DNA of 23,442 bases, from positions 1-23,442 of the forward strand of contig JBIKKG010000030.1 in assembly GCA_044360485.1 (NCBI GenBank). The letters are read 5' to 3'. Under the pieces are notes generated by a model. The model was not told the DNA's origin. It worked only from the letters and a program-made list of their open reading frames with translations, and did no database searches. Shown one piece after another: positions 7,253 through 14,073 of the stretch. The stretch's first letter is position 1, and every line of letters starts with the position of its first letter. The position numbers and the translations under genes were made by a program. The DNA is from UBA4615 sp044360485 (lineage in GTDB: Bacteria; Pseudomonadota; Gammaproteobacteria; Burkholderiales; Burkholderiaceae_E).

Positions 7253-8313
7253 GATTGGATACGCAGCCGAGTTTGAGGGTCAAACCAATGCACCTGACCG
7301 GGCACAGTCTGCACGTTGATGATCTGCCCCGGCATGGCAGGTGTGAGGCCCGCATCCATGCGCACAATGAAGGACTGCCGACCAAAACGGGTGTGCACCA
7401 GCCGCTCTGCGCCCAGCATCTCCACCACCTCCACCTGCACGGGCCAGCCCTGCCCGGCAAAGAAGGCGTGCTCGGGACGCACACCGAGGATCAGTTCACC
7501 ATCGCGCGGCGCGGGATGCTCAATAGGCAATTCGAGGCCGTCCAGTCGTACCGTGCCGTTGACGACTTGCACGGGCAGCAGATTCATGGGGGGCGAACCG
7601 ATGAACCCTGCCACAAACGTCGTGCGCGGCTGCAGATAGACCACCTCGGGCGTGCCAATCTGCTCCACCACACCCTGATTCATGACGATCATGCGCTGTG
7701 CCAGGGTCATGGCTTCGACCTGGTCGTGCGTCACAAAGAGCGAGGTCACACCCAGTTCGCGATGCAGTTTTTGAATTTCCAGCCGAGTCTGCACCCTGAG
7801 TTTTGCATCCAGATTGGACAGCGGCTCATCAAAGAGAAACACCTGCGGCTGTCGCACGATCGCACGACCCATGGCCACCCGCTGTCGCTGCCCGCCCGAC
7901 AATTGGCGGGGCTTACGGTCGAGGTAGTCACTGATCTCGAGTACCGCCGCAGCCTTGCGCACCCGCGCCTCGATCTGATCGCGTGGCACCCGAGCAATCT
8001 TCAGACCATAGGCCATGTTGTCGTACACGCTCATGTGCGGATAGAGCGCGTAGTTCTGAAACACCATGGCGATATCGCGCTCGGCGGGCTCCAGGTCGTT
8101 GACCACCCGGTCGCCGATCAGAATTTCGCCTCCAGTAATTTCCTCCAAACCAGCCACCATGCGCAACAAGGTGCTCTTACCGCAACCGGATGGCCCGACG
8201 ATCACGATGAACTCGCCGTCAGCGACTTCAGCATCGACGCCATGGATGACTCGGTTGATCTGCGACCCGGTGCCATAGGCCTTGAAGACTTTACGAAAAG
8301 ACAATGCGGCCAC
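7249..8313 (-). CDS. ugpC: sn-Glycerol-3-phosphate ABC importer, ATPase UgpC
   Basis: A 354-residue ABC ATPase that powers import through UgpAE at the inner membrane. It has Walker A GPSGCGKST at 40-48, Q-loop Gln86, signature LSGGQ at 138-142, Walker B VFLFDEP at 158-164 with Glu163, and H-loop His196. The C-terminal third, with LGVRPEH, is the MalK/UgpC regulatory OB-fold domain. The GTG start at 8313 is chosen because GGGAGGC sits 3 nt upstream and MAALSFRKV matches family N-termini; the open frame extends 11 codons further to the UgpE stop. It lies 33 nt after ugpE and overlaps the epoxide hydrolase gene by 4 nt. By sequence alone it could serve another carbohydrate system; the adjacent UgpB decides the name. 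Confidence 0.92.
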   Translation of the reverse strand: MAALSFRKVFKAYGTGSQINRVIHGVDAEVADGEFIVIVGPSGCGKSTLLRMVAGLEEITGGEILIGDRVVNDLEPAERDIAMVFQNYALYPHMSVYDNMAYGLKIARVPRDQIEARVRKAAAVLEISDYLDRKPRQLSGGQRQRVAMGRAIVRQPQVFLFDEPLSNLDAKLRVQTRLEIQKLHRELGVTSLFVTHDQVEAMTLAQRMIVMNQGVVEQIGTPEVVYLQPRTTFVAGFIGSPPMNLLPVQVVNGTVRLDGLELPIEHPAPRDGELILGVRPEHAFFAGQGWPVQVEVVEMLGAERLVHTRFGRQSFIVRMDAGLTPAMPGQIINVQTVPGQVHWFDPQTRLRIQS

Positions 8314-8316
8314 GAC

Positions 8317-8323
8317 GCCTCCC
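8317..8323 (-). promoter_or_regulatory. Ribosome binding site that fixes the ugpC start
   Basis: GGGAGGC on the minus strand, 3 nt before the GTG at 8313. No comparable site precedes the upstream GTG at 8346, so the shorter protein is preferred. Confidence 0.65.
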
Positions 8324-8346
8324 GGCTGAGCGATGCAGTGGAGCAC

Positions 8347-9204
8347 TCATTTTTCAGTATCCACGAGGCCTTTGACGAACCACTTCTGCATGAAAAGCAC
8401 CACCAGCGCCGGCGGCAGCATAGCCAAGATTGCGGTGGCCATGATCACATTCCATTCGTTAGCCGCGTCGCCACCCGAAATCATCCGCTTGATCCCCATC
8501 ACGATCGGGTAACGGCTTTCGTCGGTGGTGACCAACAAGGGCCAGAGGTACTGGTTCCAGCCGTAGATGAACTGAATCACGAACAGCGCCGCAATGCTGG
8601 TGGCCGACAAGGGGATCAGCACATCCAGGAAAAATCGGATCGGTCCGGCGCCGTCAATGCGGGCGGCTTCAACCAGTTCATCGGGCACTGTCAGAAAAAA
8701 CTGCCGGAACAGAAACGTCGCGGTAGCCGAGGCGACCAGCGGCACCGTCAGCCCGGCAAAAGTATTGAGCATCCCCAAATTGGACACGACCTCATAGGTT
8801 GGCCCGATGCGCACTTCCACCGGCAACATCAGGGTCACGAAGATCATCCAGAAGCACAGTGTGCGTCCCGGAAACCGGAAATACACAAAAGCAAAGGCCG
8901 ACAACAGCGAGATGATGATCTTGCCAATCGCAATGGTCAGCGCGCTCAGCAAACTCGTCCACATCATCGGGGCAACGGGTGCAATGCGGCTGCCGTACTC
9001 GGACTGTCCACCAAACAGCGCAGTGCGATAACTCTCGATCAGATTAGTGCCGGGGATCAGGGACATCGGGGCCTGCTGCACAATTTGCTGCGCAGTCTGC
9101 GTCGAGGCAATCAAGGTCACCACCAGCGGAAACGCGACAAGCGCCACTCCCACGATCAGGACCAGATGTGCCACCAGAGAAAGGATCGGGCGTCGCTCAA
9201 CCAT
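8347..9204 (-). CDS. ugpE: sn-Glycerol-3-phosphate ABC importer, permease UgpE
   Basis: A 285-residue inner-membrane permease of the MalG type. It opens with MVERRPILSLVAHL and a first membrane helix at about residues 9-33, and ends with the cytoplasmic KGLVDTEK. The coupling helix contains the EAA motif (EAARIDGAGP at 179-188, then FFLDVLIPLS), the contact point for UgpC. It has about six membrane segments. The open frame continues 101 codons upstream inside ugpA, but that part is Arg/Cys-rich and not protein-like. The ATG at 9204 is 14 nt after the ugpA stop and gives the normal family length. With UgpA it forms the pore for glycerol-3-phosphate or glycerophosphodiesters. Confidence 0.92.
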   Translation of the reverse strand: MVERRPILSLVAHLVLIVGVALVAFPLVVTLIASTQTAQQIVQQAPMSLIPGTNLIESYRTALFGGQSEYGSRIAPVAPMMWTSLLSALTIAIGKIIISLLSAFAFVYFRFPGRTLCFWMIFVTLMLPVEVRIGPTYEVVSNLGMLNTFAGLTVPLVASATATFLFRQFFLTVPDELVEAARIDGAGPIRFFLDVLIPLSATSIAALFVIQFIYGWNQYLWPLLVTTDESRYPIVMGIKRMISGGDAANEWNVIMATAILAMLPPALVVLFMQKWFVKGLVDTEK

Positions 9205-9218
9205 GCTCGTGCCCGCAC

Positions 9219-10127
9219 TCAGTACTGCACGCGACGTTCGACATAACGGAACTGAACAACCGTCAGCGCCACCACGATCGCCATCAGCACCACCGACTGC
9301 ACCGCCGAGCCGCCGAGGTCCATGGCTTTGAACCCATCGTAGTAAGCCCGGTAGACCAGAATGGCAGTGTCTTTTCCGGGGCCACCCTGGGTGGCTGCAT
9401 CGACAATCGCAAAGGTGTCGAAGAAAGCGTAGACGATGTTGATCACCAGCAAAAAGAAGGTCGTGGGCGAGAGCAGCGGAAAGACGATCGTCCAGAACCT
9501 GCGCCACGGGCGCGCACCGTCGATGGCGGCAGCCTCGATCAGGCTCTTCGGTATGGACTGCAACCCGGCCAGAAAAAATAGAAAGTTATAGGAGATCTGC
9601 TTCCAGATCGAGGCCATCACGATCAGGGCCATGGCATGACTGGAATTGAGCAGATGGTTCCATTCGATGCCCAGCGCGCGCAGGGCGTGACTCACGATCC
9701 CCACCGACGGCGCAAACATGAAGAGCCACAGCACCCCTGCGATGGCAGGCGCCACCGCATAGGGCCACACCAGCAGGGTGCGATAGACGGTCGCACCCTT
9801 GACCACGGTGTCCGCCATCACGGCGAGCCCCAGCGCAATCGACAGACCCAACACGGCAACCAGCAACGAAAAGACGGCCGTCGTCTTGAACGACGCCAGG
9901 TAAGTGTCGTCCGCAAAGAGTCGCTGAAAATTCTCCAAGCCGACAAACTGGCTGGTGGTGCCAAAGGCATCTTCCAGCATGAAGCTTTGCCACAGCGCCT
10001 GGCCTGCAGGCCAGAAGAAGAAAATCAGCACGATCGCCATTTGCGGGGCGATCAGTACCCACGGCAGCCAGCGATGCCTGAAACGGACGCGCTTTTCGAT
10101 CGACACAGAAGTCTGGGCTACCGGCAC
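9219..10127 (-). CDS. ugpA: sn-Glycerol-3-phosphate ABC importer, permease UgpA
   Basis: A 302-residue MalF-type permease. It has a cytoplasmic N-terminus (to about 20), then a first helix WVLIAPQMAIVLIFFFWP, and about six membrane segments in all. The coupling loop has the EAA motif (EAAAIDGARP at 198-207, then RFWTIVFPLLS). GGPGKDT near residue 250 and the C-terminal VERRVQY are typical of UgpA. The start is a GTG with CAGG upstream; it lies 30 nt after the ugpB stop. Order B-A-E-C with short gaps (30, 14 and 33 nt) shows one operon. Confidence 0.92.
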   Translation of the reverse strand: MPVAQTSVSIEKRVRFRHRWLPWVLIAPQMAIVLIFFFWPAGQALWQSFMLEDAFGTTSQFVGLENFQRLFADDTYLASFKTTAVFSLLVAVLGLSIALGLAVMADTVVKGATVYRTLLVWPYAVAPAIAGVLWLFMFAPSVGIVSHALRALGIEWNHLLNSSHAMALIVMASIWKQISYNFLFFLAGLQSIPKSLIEAAAIDGARPWRRFWTIVFPLLSPTTFFLLVINIVYAFFDTFAIVDAATQGGPGKDTAILVYRAYYDGFKAMDLGGSAVQSVVLMAIVVALTVVQFRYVERRVQY

Positions 10128-10157
10128 GCCTGTGCGTGCCGGCTCACTGCCCGCTGA

Positions 10158-11465
10158 TCAGGACTTGTTGGCTTTCTCAAAGCGCTCAAGCTGCTCGTTG
10201 CCGCGCTTAACCGCCGAATCAAGCGCTTCCTTGGGAGCCTTCTTGCCGGACCACACCTGCTCGAGTTCCTCGTCGATGACCGCACGCACTTGCAGGAAGT
10301 TGCCCAGACGAATCCCTCTGGATTTGTCAGTGGTCTTGCGAATCATCTGATTGACCGAGACATCAGCACCCGGGTTTTGCTTGTAGAAGCCGGACTTTTC
10401 GGTCATCTCAAACGCTGCACCGGTGATCGGCAGATAGCCGGTCAGCTGATGGTTCTTCGCCTGAATGTCGGGGCGGCTGAGATAGTCGAAAAATGCGGCA
10501 ACGCCCTTGTATTCAGCAGGCTTCTTACCGGACATGACCCACAGGCTTGCGCCGCCGATGACCGTGTTTTGCGGTGCGCCTTCCACATCGGGGTAGTACG
10601 GCAGGGTCGAGATGCCCGAAGCAAACTTGCCGTTGCGCATGATGTTGCCCCGCGCAGCAGACGATCCGGTGTACATCGCGCACTCTCCGGACACAAACGT
10701 CGCATCGGGTGCGGCGCCCCGCCCCTTGTAATGGAACAAACCCTGCTTGGACAGATTGGAGAGATTCTCGATGTGGCGCACGTGCAGCGGCGTATTGAAC
10801 GCCAGACGTGCGTCCAATCCGTTGAAACCGTTTCGCTTGGTCGCAAACTCAACGTTATGCCAGGCCGAAAAACTCTCGAGCTGGGTCCAGCTCATCCAAC
10901 TGGTCGTGAGCGGACACTTGTGGCCGCTGGCTTTGAGTTTGGCTGCGGTCAGAGCCACCTCGGGCCACGTCAGAGGCGGCTTGTCAGGGTCAAGACCGGC
11001 TGCCTTGAAGGCATCCTTGTTGTAGTGAAAGACGGTTGTTGAGCTGTTGAACGGAAAACTCATCATCTGGCCGTTCGGCGCCGTGTAGTAGCCTGCAACG
11101 GCGGGCACATAGGCCTTGGCGTCGAACTTCATGCCAGCATCGGCCATGACTTTCGTGACCGGAACCACGACGCCCTTGCTGGCCATCATGGTTGCGGTCC
11201 CCACTTCGAAGACTTGCAGCACGTGAGGAGCGTTGCCGGCGCGATAAGCGGCAATGGCAGCGGGCATGGATTCGTCGTAGCCACCTTTGAAGGTGGGCAC
11301 CACTTTGTAGTCCTTTTGCTGCTCGTTGAAGTCTTTGGCGATGCCATTGACCCACTCACCGAGCGCACCGCTCATGGAGTGCCACCACTGAATTTCAGTT
11401 TGAGCCGATGCGGTAGAGGACGCGGCCAGTGCAAACAGCGCACAGGCAAGGGATCTGAGCTTCAT
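10158..11465 (-). CDS. ugpB: sn-Glycerol-3-phosphate periplasmic binding protein UgpB
   Basis: A 435-residue binding protein that delivers ligand to UgpAE. A Sec signal peptide spans residues 1-21 (cleavage after ASA), and the mature protein starts QTEIQWWHSMSG. Residues known to bind phosphate and glycerol in E. coli UgpB appear to be kept in context: Tyr in GGYDES, Glu in VFEVG, Ser in PFNSST, the Trp pair in SWMSW, Ser in TGSSAARG, Gly in VIGGAS, Tyr in GYLPIT and Arg in RGIRLGNF. This supports glycerol-3-phosphate or glycerophosphocholine as ligand rather than a sugar. The ATG at 11465 is chosen over upstream starts because GGAG lies 8 nt before it. It is the first gene of the operon. I see no clear Pho box upstream, though ugp is phosphate-regulated in E. 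coli. Confidence 0.93.
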   Translation of the reverse strand: MKLRSLACALFALAASSTASAQTEIQWWHSMSGALGEWVNGIAKDFNEQQKDYKVVPTFKGGYDESMPAAIAAYRAGNAPHVLQVFEVGTATMMASKGVVVPVTKVMADAGMKFDAKAYVPAVAGYYTAPNGQMMSFPFNSSTTVFHYNKDAFKAAGLDPDKPPLTWPEVALTAAKLKASGHKCPLTTSWMSWTQLESFSAWHNVEFATKRNGFNGLDARLAFNTPLHVRHIENLSNLSKQGLFHYKGRGAAPDATFVSGECAMYTGSSAARGNIMRNGKFASGISTLPYYPDVEGAPQNTVIGGASLWVMSGKKPAEYKGVAAFFDYLSRPDIQAKNHQLTGYLPITGAAFEMTEKSGFYKQNPGADVSVNQMIRKTTDKSRGIRLGNFLQVRAVIDEELEQVWSGKKAPKEALDSAVKRGNEQLERFEKANKS

Positions 11466-11711
11466 GAGCATATCTCCAGTGGTCATGTGGGGCCGGTGCA
11501 CAGCAAGCATGCGCAACCGGCCGGTCGGAAGGGGCTCGAAGACCCCGAGCCGCTGAACTTAGGGCAACCCGGTGACACCATGATGTCGAACGTCGCAAAA
11601 CGCAATGGTAGCGCACCCGATTCAAATGGCTTGGCACACCCGACAGGTTGATGCAGCATCCGCGCTTCGGCGCAGACCCGGTTGCGCCCTTGCCCACTTG
11701 CCTGTTCTTGC
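11466..11711. promoter_or_regulatory. Divergent promoter region of ugpB and the acyltransferase gene
   Basis: These 246 nt separate two divergent genes and should contain both promoters. I see a 10-nt palindrome ACCGGCCGGT at 11516-11525 and a 6-bp stem GGCTCG/CGAGCC at 11533-11551, neither with a T tract. A TTGGCA on the plus strand near 11630 lacks a matching -10 element. No Pho box or other named operator is recognisable. Confidence 0.4.
11474..11477 (-). promoter_or_regulatory. Ribosome binding site that fixes the ugpB start
   Basis: GGAG on the minus strand lies 8 nt before the ATG at 11465. It is only 2 nt from the other in-frame ATG at 11471, which is too close to use. Confidence 0.65.
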
Positions 11712-12764
11712 ATGCAAAACCCCAAGCGACTGCCTGTCATTGATGCTTTGAAAGTGCTGGCCGCACAAGCGATCGTGCTGCATCACTTCGCGCTCTATGG
11801 CCCCATGAGCACCTACGCGCGGCCCCTTGCGCCTCACCTGATCGATGCCCTGGCCGAGCATGCCCGTCTGGCCGTGCAGGTCTTTCTGGTCATCGGTGGT
11901 TTTCTGGCCGCGCGAACATTGGCTCCCGATGGCAAACCGACAGACATCGACTTGATGAAGAGTCTGGGCAAGCGGTGGCTTCGGCTGGGGAGCCCTTATT
12001 GGATCGCGCTGCTCCTGGCGCTTCTGGCCGGCGCGATCGCTCGCGACTGGGTGAGTCTGCCGCACACCCCGGCGGCACCAAGCCTTAGTCAAGTGCTGGC
12101 GAATGCACTGATGCTGCAGGATATCGTCGGTCTGCCAGCCCTCTCCGCTGGCTTTTGGTATGTCGCCATCGATCTGCAGCTGTTTGCCTTGATGCTGATC
12201 CTGATGTGGAGCTTGCGCCGGATCGGTCTGCAGGCCGGTGCAATCCTTGTCGTCACCCTCAGCACGGCGGCATCACTGCTTTTGTTCAATATCGACCCGA
12301 CGTGGGACGCCTGGGGGCTGTACTTTTTCGGCGCCTACGGGTTAGGCGCGTTGGCATGGTGGAGTGCCGCTTCGCAAGCACCGTCTCCACGCCGATGGCT
12401 GCTACTGGTAGTGATCGCGGGTCTGACGATCATCTCGCTCATCGCGCTGTGGCGCAGCAGGATTGCGCTGGCAGGCATCACCGCATGCGTTCTGGCTCTG
12501 TGCAGCGGGCCAGCATCGGCTCGGTACGCGCGCAGTGCTCCGCGTGCATTAGCCTGGTTGAGCGACCGGTCTTACGCGCTGTTCTTGGTGCACTACCCGG
12601 TTTGTCTGGTGTTCAACGCCGCTGCGCAGCGCTGGCTACCCCATACCCCAGGGGTGCAGGCGCTTGCGCTATTCGCGGCGTGGGTCGCCTCGATGCTGGC
12701 GAGCCACGTCCTGTACACCCGCGTGGAGCGCCCTGCGGGGGCATGGTTCAACTTGAACCGATGA
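11712..12764 (+). CDS. Acyltransferase-3 family membrane protein
   Basis: A 350-residue integral membrane protein with about ten hydrophobic segments. The first, DALKVLAAQAIVLHHFALYG, carries the conserved TM1 His of the acyltransferase-3 family. YALFLVHYPVCLVF near residue 290 is the family's typical late segment. These enzymes move acyl groups across or at the inner membrane onto sugars, glucans, O-antigen or peptidoglycan. The ATG at 11712 fits family N-termini; a TTG at 11682 would add ten residues. Neither has a clear Shine-Dalgarno. The gene stands alone, divergent from ugpB and convergent with the DUF2059 gene, so context gives no hint of the acceptor. Homologues include NodX/OafA/OpgC-type enzymes; I cannot choose among them. 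Confidence 0.82.
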   Translation: MQNPKRLPVIDALKVLAAQAIVLHHFALYGPMSTYARPLAPHLIDALAEHARLAVQVFLVIGGFLAARTLAPDGKPTDIDLMKSLGKRWLRLGSPYWIALLLALLAGAIARDWVSLPHTPAAPSLSQVLANALMLQDIVGLPALSAGFWYVAIDLQLFALMLILMWSLRRIGLQAGAILVVTLSTAASLLLFNIDPTWDAWGLYFFGAYGLGALAWWSAASQAPSPRRWLLLVVIAGLTIISLIALWRSRIALAGITACVLALCSGPASARYARSAPRALAWLSDRSYALFLVHYPVCLVFNAAAQRWLPHTPGVQALALFAAWVASMLASHVLYTRVERPAGAWFNLNR

Positions 12765-12820
12765 CCCGCATCCTCCTGGGCGCCGGCCTCACAGCGCATC
12801 AGGAAGACGCTCCAAAGCGT

Positions 12821-13489
12821 TTACTTGCGCGGTGGTTCGGCGCCCCGGTTGCCCGGCATCGCAGCACCCGCCCCAGCGGGCGGCGGAGTGGGAATTGCCG
12901 GAGGCATGGCGCTCATCGCGGGCGCTGGCGCGCCCGAGGCAGCTGGGGTAGCCGAAGGTGGCGGTACGCCCAGTTGCTTGCCCATGAATGCCTCCAGTGT
13001 CTTGAGCTTCGGCTCAATCTGACCGCGGGTTTCGTTGACCAGCTTTTCCGACATCGTGCGCTGCATACCCGGCACGAGCTGGTTGAAGCGCTTGATCACA
13101 GGTGATTCGAACCAGTTGATCAATTGCTTAAGCTCCGCTTCGTTGAAGTTGCTCTCAAGCTCTGCGCCGATCGTGGAGGGCGTCAGCGCAATCGCCTTGT
13201 CACGCAGCAAAGGCACCGCCTCGTCGGCATACTTCTTAAGCTCAGCGTCAATGGCCTTGATCACGGCCTCGCGCTTGTCGGCAGGAACGTTTTGCAAGTA
13301 AGGCCGTGCGGCCATGGACATCTCGATGGCCGGTCGCTCGGCAATCGTGCGAGCCATCGCTTCAACGCCAGGCTGTTGCAACGCCAGCACCTTGCTGACA
13401 AGCTCTTTTTTGGTTTGGCTTTGCGCAGGCGCTGCAAACAGGACCAGCGCAGCCAGTGCAGCCGACGCGATGCGAACGGTGACAGTCAT
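12821..13489 (-). CDS. Secreted DUF2059-domain protein
   Basis: A 222-residue protein. A signal peptide spans residues 1-24 (cleavage near AQS-QTKK). The body is helical and charged. The segment FNEAELKQLINWFESPVIKRF at about 115-135 is the hallmark of DUF2059, a periplasmic family with no known activity. From 176 on there is a Pro/Ala/Gly-rich tail ending GNRGAEPPRK, longer than in plain DUF2059 proteins and likely disordered. The ATG at 13489 has GGAGAG 5 nt upstream; the upstream extension of the open frame is Arg-rich and unlikely. It is convergent with the acyltransferase gene and divergent from the sigma region 4 gene. Confidence 0.83.
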   Translation of the reverse strand: MTVTVRIASAALAALVLFAAPAQSQTKKELVSKVLALQQPGVEAMARTIAERPAIEMSMAARPYLQNVPADKREAVIKAIDAELKKYADEAVPLLRDKAIALTPSTIGAELESNFNEAELKQLINWFESPVIKRFNQLVPGMQRTMSEKLVNETRGQIEPKLKTLEAFMGKQLGVPPPSATPAASGAPAPAMSAMPPAIPTPPPAGAGAAMPGNRGAEPPRK

Positions 13490-13684
13490 TCGGACTCTCC
13501 ATCGTCGCCCCGGGCGCACCCCGCGAGGACCGGAACGGTCATGCAAACAGGGCACAGGGCGGATCGGAAGCGGAAAAGTTTACCTCAACGCCCACCACAG
13601 TCGATCGGCACTTGCGCACAGATCAGGCACGGTTCGTGCCTCGCTTGGTCGGTGGGCAATCGTGCTGTGTTGTGGTTCGGCGCA

Positions 13685-13712
13685 GGCGCCCGGGTGCCGT
13701 CATACGGGCGCC
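13685..13712. repeat. Inverted repeat with 8-bp arms
   Basis: GGCGCCCG (13685-13692) and CGGGCGCC (13705-13712) are perfect inverted copies around a 12-nt loop. The repeat ends 3 nt before a stronger 11-bp repeat in the same divergent spacer. No T tract follows on either strand, so it is not an intrinsic terminator. It could be a protein site or an RNA stem; on its own it is close to chance level for GC-rich DNA. Confidence 0.6.
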
Positions 13713-13715
13713 ATT

Positions 13716-13742
13716 CCACTGGCTCACCTCTTGAGCCAGTGG
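13716..13742. repeat. Perfect 11-bp inverted repeat upstream of the sigma region 4 gene
   Basis: CCACTGGCTCA (13716-13726) and TGAGCCAGTGG (13732-13742) flank a 5-nt loop. It lies 61 nt before the ATG of the sigma region 4 protein and about 226 nt before the divergent DUF2059 gene. No U-rich run follows, which argues against termination. Its right arm includes TTGAGC, a possible -35 box, so it may be an operator, or a hairpin in a leader RNA if transcription begins further upstream. Confidence 0.75.
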
Positions 13743-13759
13743 GGTGTGAACCTCATATA
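13731..13759 (+). promoter_or_regulatory. Weak candidate promoter for the sigma region 4 gene
   Basis: TTGAGC (13731-13736) and CATATA (13754-13759) are 17 nt apart; they match the sigma-70 consensus at 4 and 3 of 6 positions. The start would fall near 13766, giving a leader of about 38 nt that contains the small stem CGGGC/GCCCG (13770-13783). The match is poor and rests mainly on spacing and on overlap with the inverted repeat. Confidence 0.25.
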
Positions 13760-13803
13760 CGGACAGATCCGGGCATTCGCCCGACCCATCACAGGCCACC
13801 ATC

Positions 13804-14046
13804 ATGCCGACCGACACCGCCACGCTTGCCCCGCGCGCCATGCTGACCCCAAATGAGAGCACCGTCTTACGGCTGCGCTACGGACTCGGCGCCGACGACG
13901 CCGCCACGGGTCTCACTTTGGTTGAAATCGCCCGCCAACTGGGTGTCTCCACCCAACGCGCCAGCCAGCTCGAAACCAGCGCGCTGGCCAAGCTTCGCAG
14001 CGCGCTGCGCGAACGGGGGGTCACATCCGTTGACGACATCCTCTGA
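13804..14046 (+). CDS. Stand-alone sigma-70 region 4-like DNA-binding protein
   Basis: An 80-residue protein that is almost entirely one domain. Residues 14-66 align by eye to region 4 of RpoD-type sigma factors: LTPNESTVLRLRYGL, then GLTLVEIARQLGVS, then the recognition helix and Leu-Glu-(x)4-Leu-(x)2-Leu-Arg. There is no region 2 or 3, so it cannot be a complete sigma factor. Compared with the E. coli RpoD recognition helix, Arg584, Glu585 and Arg588 correspond to Thr50, Gln51 and Ser54, while Gln589 is kept as Gln55; -35 specificity should therefore differ. The start is the ATG at 13804 with only AGG 8 nt upstream. It follows a spacer with two inverted repeats and is convergent with the quinone oxidoreductase gene. 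It may be a small transcription regulator or a relic; the intact frame and motif argue against a relic. Confidence 0.8.
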   Translation: MPTDTATLAPRAMLTPNESTVLRLRYGLGADDAATGLTLVEIARQLGVSTQRASQLETSALAKLRSALRERGVTSVDDIL

Positions 14047-14073
14047 GCGTCACCACCCCGGTCATCACACAGA

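Noticed and set aside
7255..9246. A 663-codon open frame on the plus strand opposite ugpC and ugpE
   Set aside because: It is antisense to two genes with full, correctly placed motifs. Its product is rich in His, Arg and Gln with no domain pattern, as expected from the reverse frame of GC-rich coding DNA.
9205..9507. N-terminal extension of UgpE by 101 residues
   Set aside because: It lies inside ugpA, is Cys/Arg-rich and unlike any permease N-terminus; the ATG at 9204 gives normal length.
11533..11551. GGCTCG/CGAGCC hairpin as a terminator upstream of ugpB
   Set aside because: No T run follows on either strand and the 6-bp stem is at chance level.
12155..13105. A 316-codon plus-strand frame within the acyltransferase gene
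   Set aside because: The overlapping frame has the membrane helices and family motifs; this one is Arg-rich and lacks any pattern.
13124..13846. A 240-codon plus-strand frame over the DUF2059 gene and spacer
   Set aside because: It overlaps a well-supported secreted protein and the inverted repeats, and has no recognisable domain or ribosome site.
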